Shown here in pieces: positions 17,830 to 26,041 of a DNA stretch of 64,000 nucleotides; positions within the stretch are counted from its first letter, which is position 1, and every line of letters begins with the position of its first letter. The position numbers were made by a program, and so were the translations under genes. Location of the stretch: the NCBI GenBank assembly GCA_019749805.1, contig JAIEPH010000066.1:62001-126000 (forward strand), in the 5' to 3' direction. The stretch is from Mycobacteriaceae bacterium (GTDB lineage: Bacteria > Actinomycetota > Actinomycetes > Mycobacteriales > Mycobacteriaceae). The notes under the pieces are model-generated. The model was given only the letters and a program-made list of their open reading frames with translations. It was not told where the DNA came from and searched no databases.

Positions 17830-18791
17830 ACGTGATGTCCTACCTCGCGGGCGCCGCCCAGCTCGCCACGGTGACCATCGGTGCACCGCTGGTGGTCGGA
17901 CTGATGAGGCAGGTTCGGGCGCGCTGGGAGGGACGCGCCGGCGGCGGAGTGCTGCAACCCTGGCGCGACCTACGTAAACAGCTTGGCAAGCAACAGATCA
18001 CACCGCACGGCACCACTGTGGTGTTCTCCGCGGCCCCGGTCGTGCTCGCCGGCACGACGCTGATGATCGCCGCGATCGTCCCGGTGGTGGCGACCGGCTC
18101 ACCGCTCGATTCCAGTGCCGACCTTTTCGTAGTCGTCGGGATGCTATTTCTGGGCACGGTGGCACTCACGCTCGCCGGGATCGACACTGGCACCTCGTTC
18201 GGCGGAATGGGCGCCAGCCGCGAGATAACCATCGCCGCCCTGGTCGAGCCGACGATCCTGCTTGCGGTCTTTGCGCTGTCGATCCCCGCGGGATCGGCGA
18301 ATCTCGGTGCGCTGGTGAACAACACGATCGAGCATCCCGCACACGTGGCATCCCTGGCGGGCGTGTTGGCTTTCGTCGCCCTGGTCATCGTGATCATCGC
18401 GGAGACGGGTCGGTTGCCGGTTGACAACCCGGCGACCCACCTCGAGCTGACGATGGTGCACGAGGCGATGATCCTCGAATATGCCGGTCCGCGACTGGCG
18501 GTGGTCGAATGGGCATCGGCGATGCGCCTCACCGTGCTGCTGGCGCTGCTGGCGAACCTGTTCCTGCCGTGGGGGATTGCCGGTTCCGCGCCCACCGCCA
18601 CCGCCGTCGTCATCGGGGTCGCCGCCGTCGCCGTCAAGGTCGCCGTGCTGGCGGTCCTGCTGGCCAGCGCGGAGGTGTTCATCGCCAAGCTGCGGTTGTT
18701 CCGGGTACCAGAGCTGTTGGCCGGCTCGTTCCTGCTCGCCCTGCTCGCGGTGACCGCGGCCAACTTCTTCACGGTGCAGGGACCGACATGA
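17826..18791 (+). CDS. hycD: HycD/NuoH-like membrane subunit (Rv0084-like)
   Basis: The 321-residue protein has about eight membrane helices and the NuoH/HycD-type cytosolic loop with AETGRLPVDNPATHLELTMVHEAM. This loop contacts the iron-sulfur and large subunits and passes the redox signal to the membrane arm. The start can be GTG 17826, overlapping the previous stop, or ATG 17835. The overlapping start fits the pattern of the operon. Confidence 0.88.
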   Translation: MNVMSYLAGAAQLATVTIGAPLVVGLMRQVRARWEGRAGGGVLQPWRDLRKQLGKQQITPHGTTVVFSAAPVVLAGTTLMIAAIVPVVATGSPLDSSADLFVVVGMLFLGTVALTLAGIDTGTSFGGMGASREITIAALVEPTILLAVFALSIPAGSANLGALVNNTIEHPAHVASLAGVLAFVALVIVIIAETGRLPVDNPATHLELTMVHEAMILEYAGPRLAVVEWASAMRLTVLLALLANLFLPWGIAGSAPTATAVVIGVAAVAVKVAVLAVLLASAEVFIAKLRLFRVPELLAGSFLLALLAVTAANFFTVQGPT

Positions 18792-19450
18792 CCGACGCCA
18801 ACTTCGTGATTCTCATCGACTTCGCCGCGGGCGGACTCGTTCTCGCGGCGATCCTCACCGTGTGGCACCGCGGCCTGCGCGCCATCGTGCGTCTGTTGGC
18901 ATGGCAGGGCGTGGCGCTGGCGGCGATTCCCATCGTGCGGGGACTGCACGAAGGCGACGCCGAATTGGTGGCAGTCGGCGGCGCGGTACTGGTGCTGCGC
19001 GCCACGGTGTTGCCGTGGCTGCTGACCCGGGCGCTGGCCGCCGAACACGAGGCACAGCGGGAGGCGACGCCACTGGTGAACACCGCCACCTCGCTGTTGA
19101 TCAGCGCAGTGCTGACCGTCGTCGCATTCGCGATCACCCGCCCCCTGGTGGACCTCGAGTCGGACGCGGTCGTCAACGCGGTCCCCGCAGCGTTCGCGGT
19201 GATTCTCATCGCGCTGTTCGTGATGACGACGCGGCGCCACGCCGTATCGCAGGCGGCGGGATTCCTCATGCTCGACAACGGAATTACAGCCACGGCGTTT
19301 CTACTTACCGCCGGAGTGCCGTTGATCGTCGAGCTCGGTGCATCGCTGGACGTGTTGTTCGCCGTGTTGATCATCGGCGTCCTGACCGGACGGTTGCGCC
19401 GGGCGTTCGGCGGGGCGGACCTCGATCACCTGCAGGAGCTGCGGGACTGA
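18788..19450 (+). CDS. hycP: HyfE/HycP-like membrane subunit (Rv0085-like)
   Basis: The 220-residue integral membrane protein has about six or seven predicted helices and corresponds to HyfE, a NuoK-like subunit of group 4 hydrogenase-type complexes. Features include LLDNGITA-type sequence near residue 160 (FLMLDNGITATAF). It has the same length as M. tuberculosis HycP. ATG 18788 overlaps the TGA of hycD, and its own TGA overlaps the start of the next gene. Confidence 0.85.
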   Translation: MTDANFVILIDFAAGGLVLAAILTVWHRGLRAIVRLLAWQGVALAAIPIVRGLHEGDAELVAVGGAVLVLRATVLPWLLTRALAAEHEAQREATPLVNTATSLLISAVLTVVAFAITRPLVDLESDAVVNAVPAAFAVILIALFVMTTRRHAVSQAAGFLMLDNGITATAFLLTAGVPLIVELGASLDVLFAVLIIGVLTGRLRRAFGGADLDHLQELRD

Positions 19451-20919
19451 TGACCATACTCATTCTCGCATCGATCGTCGTGCCTGCCGCCGCGGCGCTG
19501 GTGAATCTCCTTGTCGGATGGCGTCTTTGGACGGCCATGCTGTCGGTGGGCTCGGCCGCCACGGTGCTGATATGCGGCGTGGTGCTTGCTACACGCGTGG
19601 GGCCCGCTCAGCACATGGCACTCGGTGGCCTGCTGCGCGCCGACGCACTGTCGGTGACCATGCTGATCGTCATCGGTGTGGTGGCCACCCTCACCACGTG
19701 GGCCGGCATCGGCTACATCGGCACCGAACTCGAGCATAACCACACCGATGCCGGCGGCGCCCGACGCTACGGGGCGTTGACGCAGGGGTTCATTGCGGCA
19801 ATGGCGTTAGCGGTGTGCGCCAACAACATCGGTGTCATCTGGGTCGCTATCGAAGCCACGACTGTCGTCACCGCATTCCTGGTCGGACACCGTCGCACCC
19901 GGACCGCACTGGAGGCGACGTGGAAGTACGTGGTGATCTGTTCGGTCGGCATTGCGCTGGCTCTGCTGGGCACCGTGCTCTTGTACTTTGCCGCCCTCCA
20001 CGCTGGGGCACCCGATGCGCAGGCACTGAATCTCGACGTGCTTGCGGTTTTCGCCGCGGACCTTGATCCGGGGGTGACCCGCCTGGCCGGCGGTCTGCTG
20101 CTCATCGGTTATGGCGCGAAGGCAGGCCTCTTCCCTTTTCACACCTGGTTGGCCGACGCGCACAGCCAGGCTCCGGCACCGGTCTCCGCGCTGATGAGCG
20201 GGGTGCTGCTGTCGGTGGCGTTCTCGGTGCTGCTGCGCATCAAGCCGGTCGTCGACGCCGCCACAGGACCGTCGTTCCTGCGCAACGGGCTGGTCGTCCT
20301 CGGTCTGGCGACGCTGTTTGTCGCGGCGATGATGGTGACCGTCACCGGCGACGTCAAGCGCATGCTCGCGTACTCCTCGATGGAGAACATGGGCCTGATC
20401 GCGATCGCCGCCGCGGCAGGCACATCGCTGGCGATCGCGGCCCTGCTGCTGCATGTGCTGGCGCACGGCGTTGGAAAGACGGTGCTGTTCCTGGCGGGCG
20501 GCGAGCTGCAGGTTGCGCACGATTCCACCGCCATCGGCGACATCACGGGTGTCGTGCGACGCTCCCAATTGGTCGGCGGGTCGTTCGCGGTCGGGCTGAT
20601 CGTGCTGCTCGGGCTGCCTCCGTTCGCGATGTTCGCCAGCGAACTGGCCATCGCCCGTTCGCTCGCCGACGCCGACATGGCCTGGGTGCTGGCCGCGGCG
20701 ATGCTGTTGGTGGCGATCGCATTCACGGCCTTGGTGCGAAATTCGGGGCGGATGTTGTTCGGTCCGGCAGCCTCAAGTGCACCCGCGATCGATGTGCCCG
20801 GGTCTGTAGCGACGGCCCTCCTGGTGGGCGTGGCTGCCTCGGTCACACTCGGCGTCACGGCGGGCCCGCTCACCGGTCTGTTCACCGCCGCGGCGGATCT
20901 GGTCGGAGGTCTGCCGTGA
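19450..20919 (+). CDS. hycQ: HyfF/HycQ-like proton-translocating membrane subunit (Rv0086-like)
   Basis: The 489-residue protein is a second antiporter-like subunit with about 14 helices. It has the Proton_antipo_M signature GYGAKAGLFPFHTWLADAHSQ with Lys and His residues in the proton channel. A further motif VKRMLAYSSMENMG follows, as in NuoN/HyfF. The ATG at 19450 overlaps the preceding stop codon. Two antiporter-like subunits plus HyfE and HycD form a full proton-pumping membrane arm. Confidence 0.88.
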   Translation: MTILILASIVVPAAAALVNLLVGWRLWTAMLSVGSAATVLICGVVLATRVGPAQHMALGGLLRADALSVTMLIVIGVVATLTTWAGIGYIGTELEHNHTDAGGARRYGALTQGFIAAMALAVCANNIGVIWVAIEATTVVTAFLVGHRRTRTALEATWKYVVICSVGIALALLGTVLLYFAALHAGAPDAQALNLDVLAVFAADLDPGVTRLAGGLLLIGYGAKAGLFPFHTWLADAHSQAPAPVSALMSGVLLSVAFSVLLRIKPVVDAATGPSFLRNGLVVLGLATLFVAAMMVTVTGDVKRMLAYSSMENMGLIAIAAAAGTSLAIAALLLHVLAHGVGKTVLFLAGGELQVAHDSTAIGDITGVVRRSQLVGGSFAVGLIVLLGLPPFAMFASELAIARSLADADMAWVLAAAMLLVAIAFTALVRNSGRMLFGPAASSAPAIDVPGSVATALLVGVAASVTLGVTAGPLTGLFTAAADLVGGLP

Positions 20920-22391
20920 GCGACTATGTGCGGCACCGGATGTCCCGGGATGCCCTCGGAGACAAGGCCGAAGAACTCTTCGGTTCGGGGTTTCGGCTGG
21001 CGTTGGTGGCCGCGCACGACGACGGTGGCGCGCTGCGAGTGGTGTATCTGTTCCTCGCCGCTAGGCCCGATCGCCGGGTCGAAATTGAATGCGCGCTGCC
21101 GCCAGGCGATCCGGTGCTGCCGTCGCTGGCCTACATGTCCTTTCCAGCCGGTCGGTTCGAGCGGGAAATGGCGGATCTCTACGGCATTCGGCCCGCCGGG
21201 CATCCCCGGCCTCGTCGGCTGGTCCGCCATGCGCACTGGCCGGAGGACTGGCATCCCATGCGCCGAGGCGCTGCAGCTGCACCGAGATTCGAGTCCGCCG
21301 GCAGTTTTCCCTTCGTCACTGTGGAGGGTACCGGCGTGTACGAGATCCCAGTGGGGCCTGTGCACGCAGGATTGATCGAACCGGGACACTTCCGGTTCTC
21401 CGTCGTCGGCGAGACCGTGCTGCGGCTCAAGGCGCGGCTCTGGTTCGTGCACCGTGGACTGGAGAAGCTATTCGAGGGCCGTCCCGCCACAACAGGGATC
21501 ACCTTGGCCGAACGGGTCAGTGGTGACACGTCGGCGGGTCACGCGCTGGCGCACGCGCTGGCGGTCGAGGATGCTCTCGGCCTCACACTGCCCGACGAAG
21601 TACACAGGCTACGGGCATTGGTCCTCGAACTCGAGCGGCTCTACAATCACGCCGCAGACCTTGGCGCATTGGCCAACGACGTCGGCTTCGCCCTCGCCAA
21701 TGCACATGCGCTACGGATCCGGGAAAATCTCTTGCGCCTGAACGCCACGGTGACCGGACACCGGCTGCTGCGCGGAGCGATCCATCCCGGCGGTGTCGAG
21801 TTGCAGAGGCTTCCCGACCCGGCGACCCTGCGCGAGATCGCCGCGGACCTCGCCGAGGTGGCCGACCTCACGTTGGGAAACAGCGTCGTCTACGACCGCT
21901 TCGCGGGCACCTCGGCGCTCTCCGGTGACGACGCGCGCGCACTAGGATGCCTTGGCTATCTCGCCCGGGCCAGTGGGCTGCGTACCGACGCCAGGATCGA
22001 ACACCCGACGACCTCAATGCCCGTGACCGAGGTCGGCGCCACCGACGGAGATGTGCTCGCCCGCTACACCGTCCGGCGCGACGAGTTCGCCGCATCCGTC
22101 GGGCTGGCGTGCGAGCTCGTCGAATCGCACAGCGGGCCGATCGAATACCGGATACAGCGCGATCACCGACCCGAGGCGTCCAGCGGCGTCGGCATCGTGG
22201 AGGGTTGGCGCGGCACCATCGTGCACCGCGTGGAGGTGGACGCAGGCGGGAACTTCACGCGGGCGAAGATCGTCGACCCATCGTGGTTCAACTGGCCCGC
22301 GTTGCCGGTCGCGATGTCCGACACGATCGTTCCGGACTTTCCGCTGACCAATAAGAGTTTCAACCTGTCTTACGCGGGAAACGATTTGTGA
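20916..22391 (+). CDS. hycE: HycE-like large subunit lacking the nickel-site cysteines (Rv0087-like)
   Basis: The 491-residue protein joins an N-terminal NuoC-like domain (about 1-120) to a NuoD/HycE-like domain. In true [NiFe] hydrogenases the segment after ER-V is CxxC. Here it reads ERVSGDTSAGH, so Ser202 and Thr205 replace both cysteines. The C-terminal pair is also absent: the end reads NKSFNLSYAGNDL instead of DPCxxC. The protein therefore cannot bind the NiFe centre and is unlikely to be a hydrogenase. It resembles Ehr or complex I type large subunits. GTG 20916 overlaps the hycQ stop. Confidence 0.88.
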   Translation: MSDYVRHRMSRDALGDKAEELFGSGFRLALVAAHDDGGALRVVYLFLAARPDRRVEIECALPPGDPVLPSLAYMSFPAGRFEREMADLYGIRPAGHPRPRRLVRHAHWPEDWHPMRRGAAAAPRFESAGSFPFVTVEGTGVYEIPVGPVHAGLIEPGHFRFSVVGETVLRLKARLWFVHRGLEKLFEGRPATTGITLAERVSGDTSAGHALAHALAVEDALGLTLPDEVHRLRALVLELERLYNHAADLGALANDVGFALANAHALRIRENLLRLNATVTGHRLLRGAIHPGGVELQRLPDPATLREIAADLAEVADLTLGNSVVYDRFAGTSALSGDDARALGCLGYLARASGLRTDARIEHPTTSMPVTEVGATDGDVLARYTVRRDEFAASVGLACELVESHSGPIEYRIQRDHRPEASSGVGIVEGWRGTIVHRVEVDAGGNFTRAKIVDPSWFNWPALPVAMSDTIVPDFPLTNKSFNLSYAGNDL

Positions 22392-22432
22392 TCTCGCGAT
22401 GAGTTGCGGTCGTCGCGCCGGTCAGTACGGGC

Positions 22433-23005
22433 ATGATCGATTTGACTTCAGCCTGCCGACGCACTGCCCAGGTGTTGGCGAACGTGACTGACGATCAGCT
22501 GACCGCATCTACCCCGTGCGAGAAGCTGCCCGTCGATGAACTGGTGGCGCACGTCGGTGGCCTTGCCCTGGCGTTCACCGCGGCGGCGCGCAAGGACTTC
22601 GGTCCGCTGACCGATACACCCCCGACTTTCGATGCAGCGCTCGACGATGACTGGCGCACTGCGTACCCGCAGCGGCTAGCGGACTTGGCCGCTGCGTTCG
22701 GCGATCCGGCGGCCTGGCAGGGCATGAGCAGAGCCGGTGGCGTCGACTTTCCCGGCGAGGTGGCGGGAATGGTCGCCCTGACGGAAGTGGTGGTGCACGG
22801 CTGGGATCTCGCGCGGGCCACCGGCCAGCCTTATGACGTCGACGCCGCCACCGCCGACGCGGTGTTGACACACGTCGCGCAGTTCGCCGCCGAAGAACCG
22901 GTCGAAGGTCTGTTCGACCGTGCGGTGCCGGTCGGCGACCATGCGCCGGTGTTGGACCGGGTCGTCGCGATGACCGGTCGGGACCCTGCGTGGGTCCCAC
23001 TCTGA
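22433..23005 (+). CDS. TIGR03086-family protein (DinB/mycothiol-isomerase-like fold)
   Basis: The 190-residue protein starts MIDLTSACRRTAQVLANVTDDQL and has TPCEKLPVDELVAHVGG near residues 27-43 and VVVHGWDLARATGQP near 122-135. These are the hallmarks of the TIGR03086 branch of the maleylpyruvate isomerase N-terminal/DinB-like four-helix family. Many relatives bind a metal through His residues and act in mycothiol-linked chemistry. The actual reaction is unknown. It lies 41 nt after hycE but has no overlap, so it need not be in that operon. Confidence 0.8.
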   Translation: MIDLTSACRRTAQVLANVTDDQLTASTPCEKLPVDELVAHVGGLALAFTAAARKDFGPLTDTPPTFDAALDDDWRTAYPQRLADLAAAFGDPAAWQGMSRAGGVDFPGEVAGMVALTEVVVHGWDLARATGQPYDVDAATADAVLTHVAQFAAEEPVEGLFDRAVPVGDHAPVLDRVVAMTGRDPAWVPL

Positions 23006-23022
23006 CCGGGCACACTGGAGAT

Positions 23023-24027
23023 ATGGACCCGGTCATCGCCCTGCGCCAGATTGCGTACTACAAGGACCGGGCGCGTGAAGATCCCCGTCGGGTGATGGCC
23101 TACCGCAACGCCGCCGACGTCGTCGAAGGACTTTCGGATACCGAGCGGGAGCGGCACGGTGCGGCGAACAGCTGGCAGTCGTTGTCCGGAGTCGGCCCCA
23201 AGACCGCGAAGGTCATCGCGCAGGCCTGGGCCGGCCGTGACCCCGATGTGCTGGTCGAATTACGGTCGAATGCAGCCGATCTCGGGGGCGGCGATATCCG
23301 CGCGGCTCTGCGCGGCGATCTGCATGTGCACTCGAACTGGTCCGACGGTTCGGCACCGATCGAGGAGATGATGCTGGCGGCAATGGAATTGGGCCATGAG
23401 TACTGCGCGCTGACCGATCACTCGCCGCGGCTGCGGGTCGCCAACGGGCTCTCGCCTGAGCGGCTGCGCGAACAACTGGACGTGATCGACGAGATCCGTG
23501 ACATGGTCGAGCCGATGCGAATCCTCACCGGCATCGAGGTCGACATTCTCGACGACGGATCGCTCGATCAGGAGGACGAACTGCTCGAGCGACTCGACGT
23601 CGTGGTGGCCAGCGTGCATTCCAAGCTGTCCATGGATTCGACCGCGATGACCCGTCGCATGCTCAAGGCCGTGGCCAATCCGCATACCGATGTGCTGGGC
23701 CACTGCACCGGACGGTTGGTGACCGGCGGCCGAGGTGTGCGGCCCGAATCGAAGTTCGACGCCGAGAAGGTGTTCACCGCGTGCCGCGACAACGGCACCG
23801 CCGTCGAGATCAACTCGCGGCCCGAGCGCCGGGATCCGCCGACCCGTCTGCTGAACCTCGCGCTCGAGATCGGCTGCGTTTTCTCCATTGACACCGACTC
23901 GCACGCGCCGGGACAGCTCGAGTTTCTGGGCTACGGTGCACAGCGTGCGCTGGACGCGGGAGTGCCGGCCGAGCGGATCGTCAACACGTGGCCGGCCGAC
24001 AAGCTGCTGGACTGGGCCAGCTCGTAG
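23023..24027 (+). CDS. HhH-PHP domain protein (PolX-like without polymerase core)
   Basis: The 334-residue protein has an N-terminal alpha-helical part with a helix-hairpin-helix LSGVGPKTAKVIAQAW (about 47-62). A PHP phosphoesterase domain follows from about 100. PHP metal ligands are visible as DLHVHSNWSDG, then ALTDHSPR, GIEVDIL, VVASVHS, LGHC and a final DTDSHAP. PHP domains hydrolyse phosphoesters, as in histidinol phosphatase or the exonuclease of PolX. The layout looks like a PolX that kept the 8-kDa-like and PHP parts but lost the nucleotidyltransferase core. ATG 23023 is preferred because homology begins at MDPVIALRQI. Confidence 0.85.
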   Translation: MDPVIALRQIAYYKDRAREDPRRVMAYRNAADVVEGLSDTERERHGAANSWQSLSGVGPKTAKVIAQAWAGRDPDVLVELRSNAADLGGGDIRAALRGDLHVHSNWSDGSAPIEEMMLAAMELGHEYCALTDHSPRLRVANGLSPERLREQLDVIDEIRDMVEPMRILTGIEVDILDDGSLDQEDELLERLDVVVASVHSKLSMDSTAMTRRMLKAVANPHTDVLGHCTGRLVTGGRGVRPESKFDAEKVFTACRDNGTAVEINSRPERRDPPTRLLNLALEIGCVFSIDTDSHAPGQLEFLGYGAQRALDAGVPAERIVNTWPADKLLDWASS

Positions 24028-24067
24028 ACCTTCCTCAGGTAGACGTGGTGAATGGATGATGGCGGCC

Positions 24068-25297
24068 TCAGTCCGGCAGGTGCGGCATCTCGAGGCCGGG
24101 ATCGCGCCCAAGTAGGACGCCGCGCATGACGGCGGCGTTACCGTAGCGCTTCCGCACCTGGTCGACGGCGTCGTCCAACGCTATGACGTCGTGGGTGGGT
24201 GCCGGTGGGAACGGCAGCTCCAGTTGCTGTGCGCCGTCGCGGTCGATGTTGGACACGGCGAAACCGACGAGGGTCAGGCCGCGTTCGGCGATCAGCGGGG
24301 AGGCCGACGCGACGAGCGTGCGTGCGGCGTCGAGGATCATGTCGGTCGACGCGGTTGCCCGCGGCATGGTGTGGGACCGGGTCACGCGGCTGAAGTCGTC
24401 GAAACGCAGGCGCAGCACCACAGTTCGTCCGGTGCGGCCCGCCTTGCGCATGCGGCGGGTGATCCGGTCGACGAGGTTGACGACGACGGCGTCGACCTCC
24501 GCGTCCGACATCGTGTTGCCACGCCTGCCCAGGGCACGCTGCGCGCCGACCGAACGCCGTCGCACACCCGTCACCACCCGCCGGCGGTCGATGTTGCGGG
24601 ACAACGCGAACAGCCGATAACCCATCGCCCCTCCCAACAAGGACGACAGCGTCGACTCCGACAACTCGGCGACGTCGGCGACGGTCTCGATGCCGTGTGC
24701 GTGCAACTTCTCGGCGGTTTTTGCGCCGACACCCCAGAGCCGTCGCACCGGCAGCGGATGCAGGAAGGCGAGCTCACGATCCGGCGGAACGAGTAGCAGG
24801 CCGTCGGGCTTGGCCTCCTGGCTGGCGACCTTGGCCAAGAACTTGGTGCGGGCGATGCCGACGGTGATCGGCAGCCCCACCCGGCCGCGTACCGCCGTGC
24901 GTAGTTGCGCGCCGATCTCCACCGGGGTGCCGGAGACCCGCAGTAGCCCGGAGACATCGAGGAACGCCTCGTCCACGCTCAGCGGCTCGACGATGGGCGA
25001 GGTGTCGTGGAACACCTCGAAAACCGCGCGGCTGGCTTCGGAGTACGCCGACATCCTCGGCGGCACGACGATCGCGTGTGGGCACAGGCCGCGCGCCTGC
25101 CGCCCGCCCATCGCGGTGCGAACCCCGTAGGCCTTGGCCTCGTAGCTGGCGGCGAGCACGACGCCGCCGCCGACGATGACCGGCCTGCCGCGCAGCGCGG
25201 GGTCGTCACGCTGCTCGACCGATGCGTAGAAGGAATCGAGATCAGCGTGCAGGATCGTCGCCGACGGCCGGGCCGTCGATCCAGATGACACGAACAC
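24068..25297 (-). CDS. dinB: DNA polymerase IV (Y-family, DinB)
   Basis: The 409-residue translesion polymerase contains the catalytic acid motif ADLDSFYASVE near residue 20 and SVDEAFLD near 105. HhH-containing thumb sequence (RLWGVGAKTAEKLHAHGIETVADVAE) follows. The residue at the steric-gate position (DSFY) is Tyr, as expected for a polymerase that excludes ribonucleotides. Near the C-terminus QLELPF fits a beta-clamp-binding motif. The GTG at 25297 lies inside a LexA-type box, so the true start may be slightly downstream. The gene is tandem with ethR, with only 20 nt between them. Confidence 0.93.
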   Translation of the reverse strand: MFVSSGSTARPSATILHADLDSFYASVEQRDDPALRGRPVIVGGGVVLAASYEAKAYGVRTAMGGRQARGLCPHAIVVPPRMSAYSEASRAVFEVFHDTSPIVEPLSVDEAFLDVSGLLRVSGTPVEIGAQLRTAVRGRVGLPITVGIARTKFLAKVASQEAKPDGLLLVPPDRELAFLHPLPVRRLWGVGAKTAEKLHAHGIETVADVAELSESTLSSLLGGAMGYRLFALSRNIDRRRVVTGVRRRSVGAQRALGRRGNTMSDAEVDAVVVNLVDRITRRMRKAGRTGRTVVLRLRFDDFSRVTRSHTMPRATASTDMILDAARTLVASASPLIAERGLTLVGFAVSNIDRDGAQQLELPFPPAPTHDVIALDDAVDQVRKRYGNAAVMRGVLLGRDPGLEMPHLPD

Positions 25298-25304
25298 ATG
25301 TTCG
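25291..25304 (-). promoter_or_regulatory. LexA (SOS) box at the dinB start
   Basis: CGAAC-ACAT-GTTCG (25291-25304) is a perfect palindrome matching the core mycobacterial SOS box CGAAC-N4-GTTCG. It overlaps the proposed dinB start codon and lies in the 20-nt gap after ethR. A possible -10 TACCGT lies just upstream on the minus strand. LexA binding here would repress dinB until DNA damage. Confidence 0.6.
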
Positions 25305-25317
25305 CATCACGGTATGA

Positions 25318-25962
25318 CTACTGGGGGGTCTTGCCGTAGATGCTGGTGATCCAGACGTGCACAACGGTGTCGAGCGCCGAGTCCTCGGCGATCGACGGGC
25401 GTTGGCCCGTGTAGGAGGCGAACATGGCCCGCTCGTTCATCAGGTTGAGGGCGGCGGCGAGGTCCTGGGCAGGCACGGTGTCCGGCGCCGCGCCGCGGGC
25501 GCGTTCGGCGTTGATGACAGCAGCGGTGCGGTCGACCCACTTCTGCATGAAGGTCGACCAGAGTTCGCGCAGTTCTGCGTTGGTCGCGGTGGCCCCGACG
25601 CCCGCCAGCACGACGGCCAGGTGAGTGCGCAGGGGTTCGAAGAAGGCGTAAATGCTGTCGTGCCACGCGCGTGCCGGGTCGGCGGAGTAGTCGTCGGCCC
25701 GACCCTCGAACGTGGCGTCGGCCTCGGCGAGAACCTTTTCGAACAGCGTCAGCAGGACCGCGTCTTTCGACGGGAAGTAGAAGTAGAACGTCGGCCGCGA
25801 CAGGCCGGCACCCTTGGCCAGGTCGTCCACCGATATCTCCGCAAGCGGCCGCTGTTCGAGCAAGCGTTCCAGGGTCGTGAGGATCGCCTGTTCCCGATCG
25901 TCGCCCGAGGGGCGGGTCGATCTGCGGGCACGGGAGACAGAGGCCCGGTTGGCGGTGGTCAC
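25318..25962 (-). CDS. ethR: TetR-family repressor EthR
   Basis: The 214-residue protein is clearly EthR-like. It has RPSGDDREQAILTTLERLLE, then the HTH ISVDDLAKGAGLSRPTFYFYFPSK, ELWSTFMQKW and the ending VHVWITSIYG. EthR represses the divergent monooxygenase gene ethA and is released by small hydrophobic ligands. The start is GTG 25962. A TAGACT -10 (25971-25976, minus strand) lies 8 nt before it, so the transcript is probably leaderless. Shared repeats occupy the intergenic region. Confidence 0.95.
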   Translation of the reverse strand: MTTANRASVSRARRSTRPSGDDREQAILTTLERLLEQRPLAEISVDDLAKGAGLSRPTFYFYFPSKDAVLLTLFEKVLAEADATFEGRADDYSADPARAWHDSIYAFFEPLRTHLAVVLAGVGATATNAELRELWSTFMQKWVDRTAAVINAERARGAAPDTVPAQDLAAALNLMNERAMFASYTGQRPSIAEDSALDTVVHVWITSIYGKTPQ

Positions 25963-25970
25963 AAGGCACG

Positions 25971-26033
25971 AGTCTACACAGTGTCGACTTTCTCAACACA
26001 CCGTTGACTATCTCGACACACCGTTGATACGCT
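25971..26033. promoter_or_regulatory. Divergent ethR/ethA promoters and EthR operator repeats
   Basis: Two 20-nt units at 25991-26010 and 26011-26030 match at 16 of 20 positions, both built on TCRACACACCGTTGA. The first contains the hyphenated palindrome TCAAC-ACACC-GTTGA. GTGTCGA at 25981 is an inverted match to TCGACAC at 26013-26019. The -10 boxes TAGACT (ethR, 25971-25976) and TACGCT (ethA, 26028-26033) flank the repeats. EthR is known to bind cooperatively to a long repeated operator in this position. Confidence 0.65.
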
Positions 26034-26041
26034 CCGGTACC

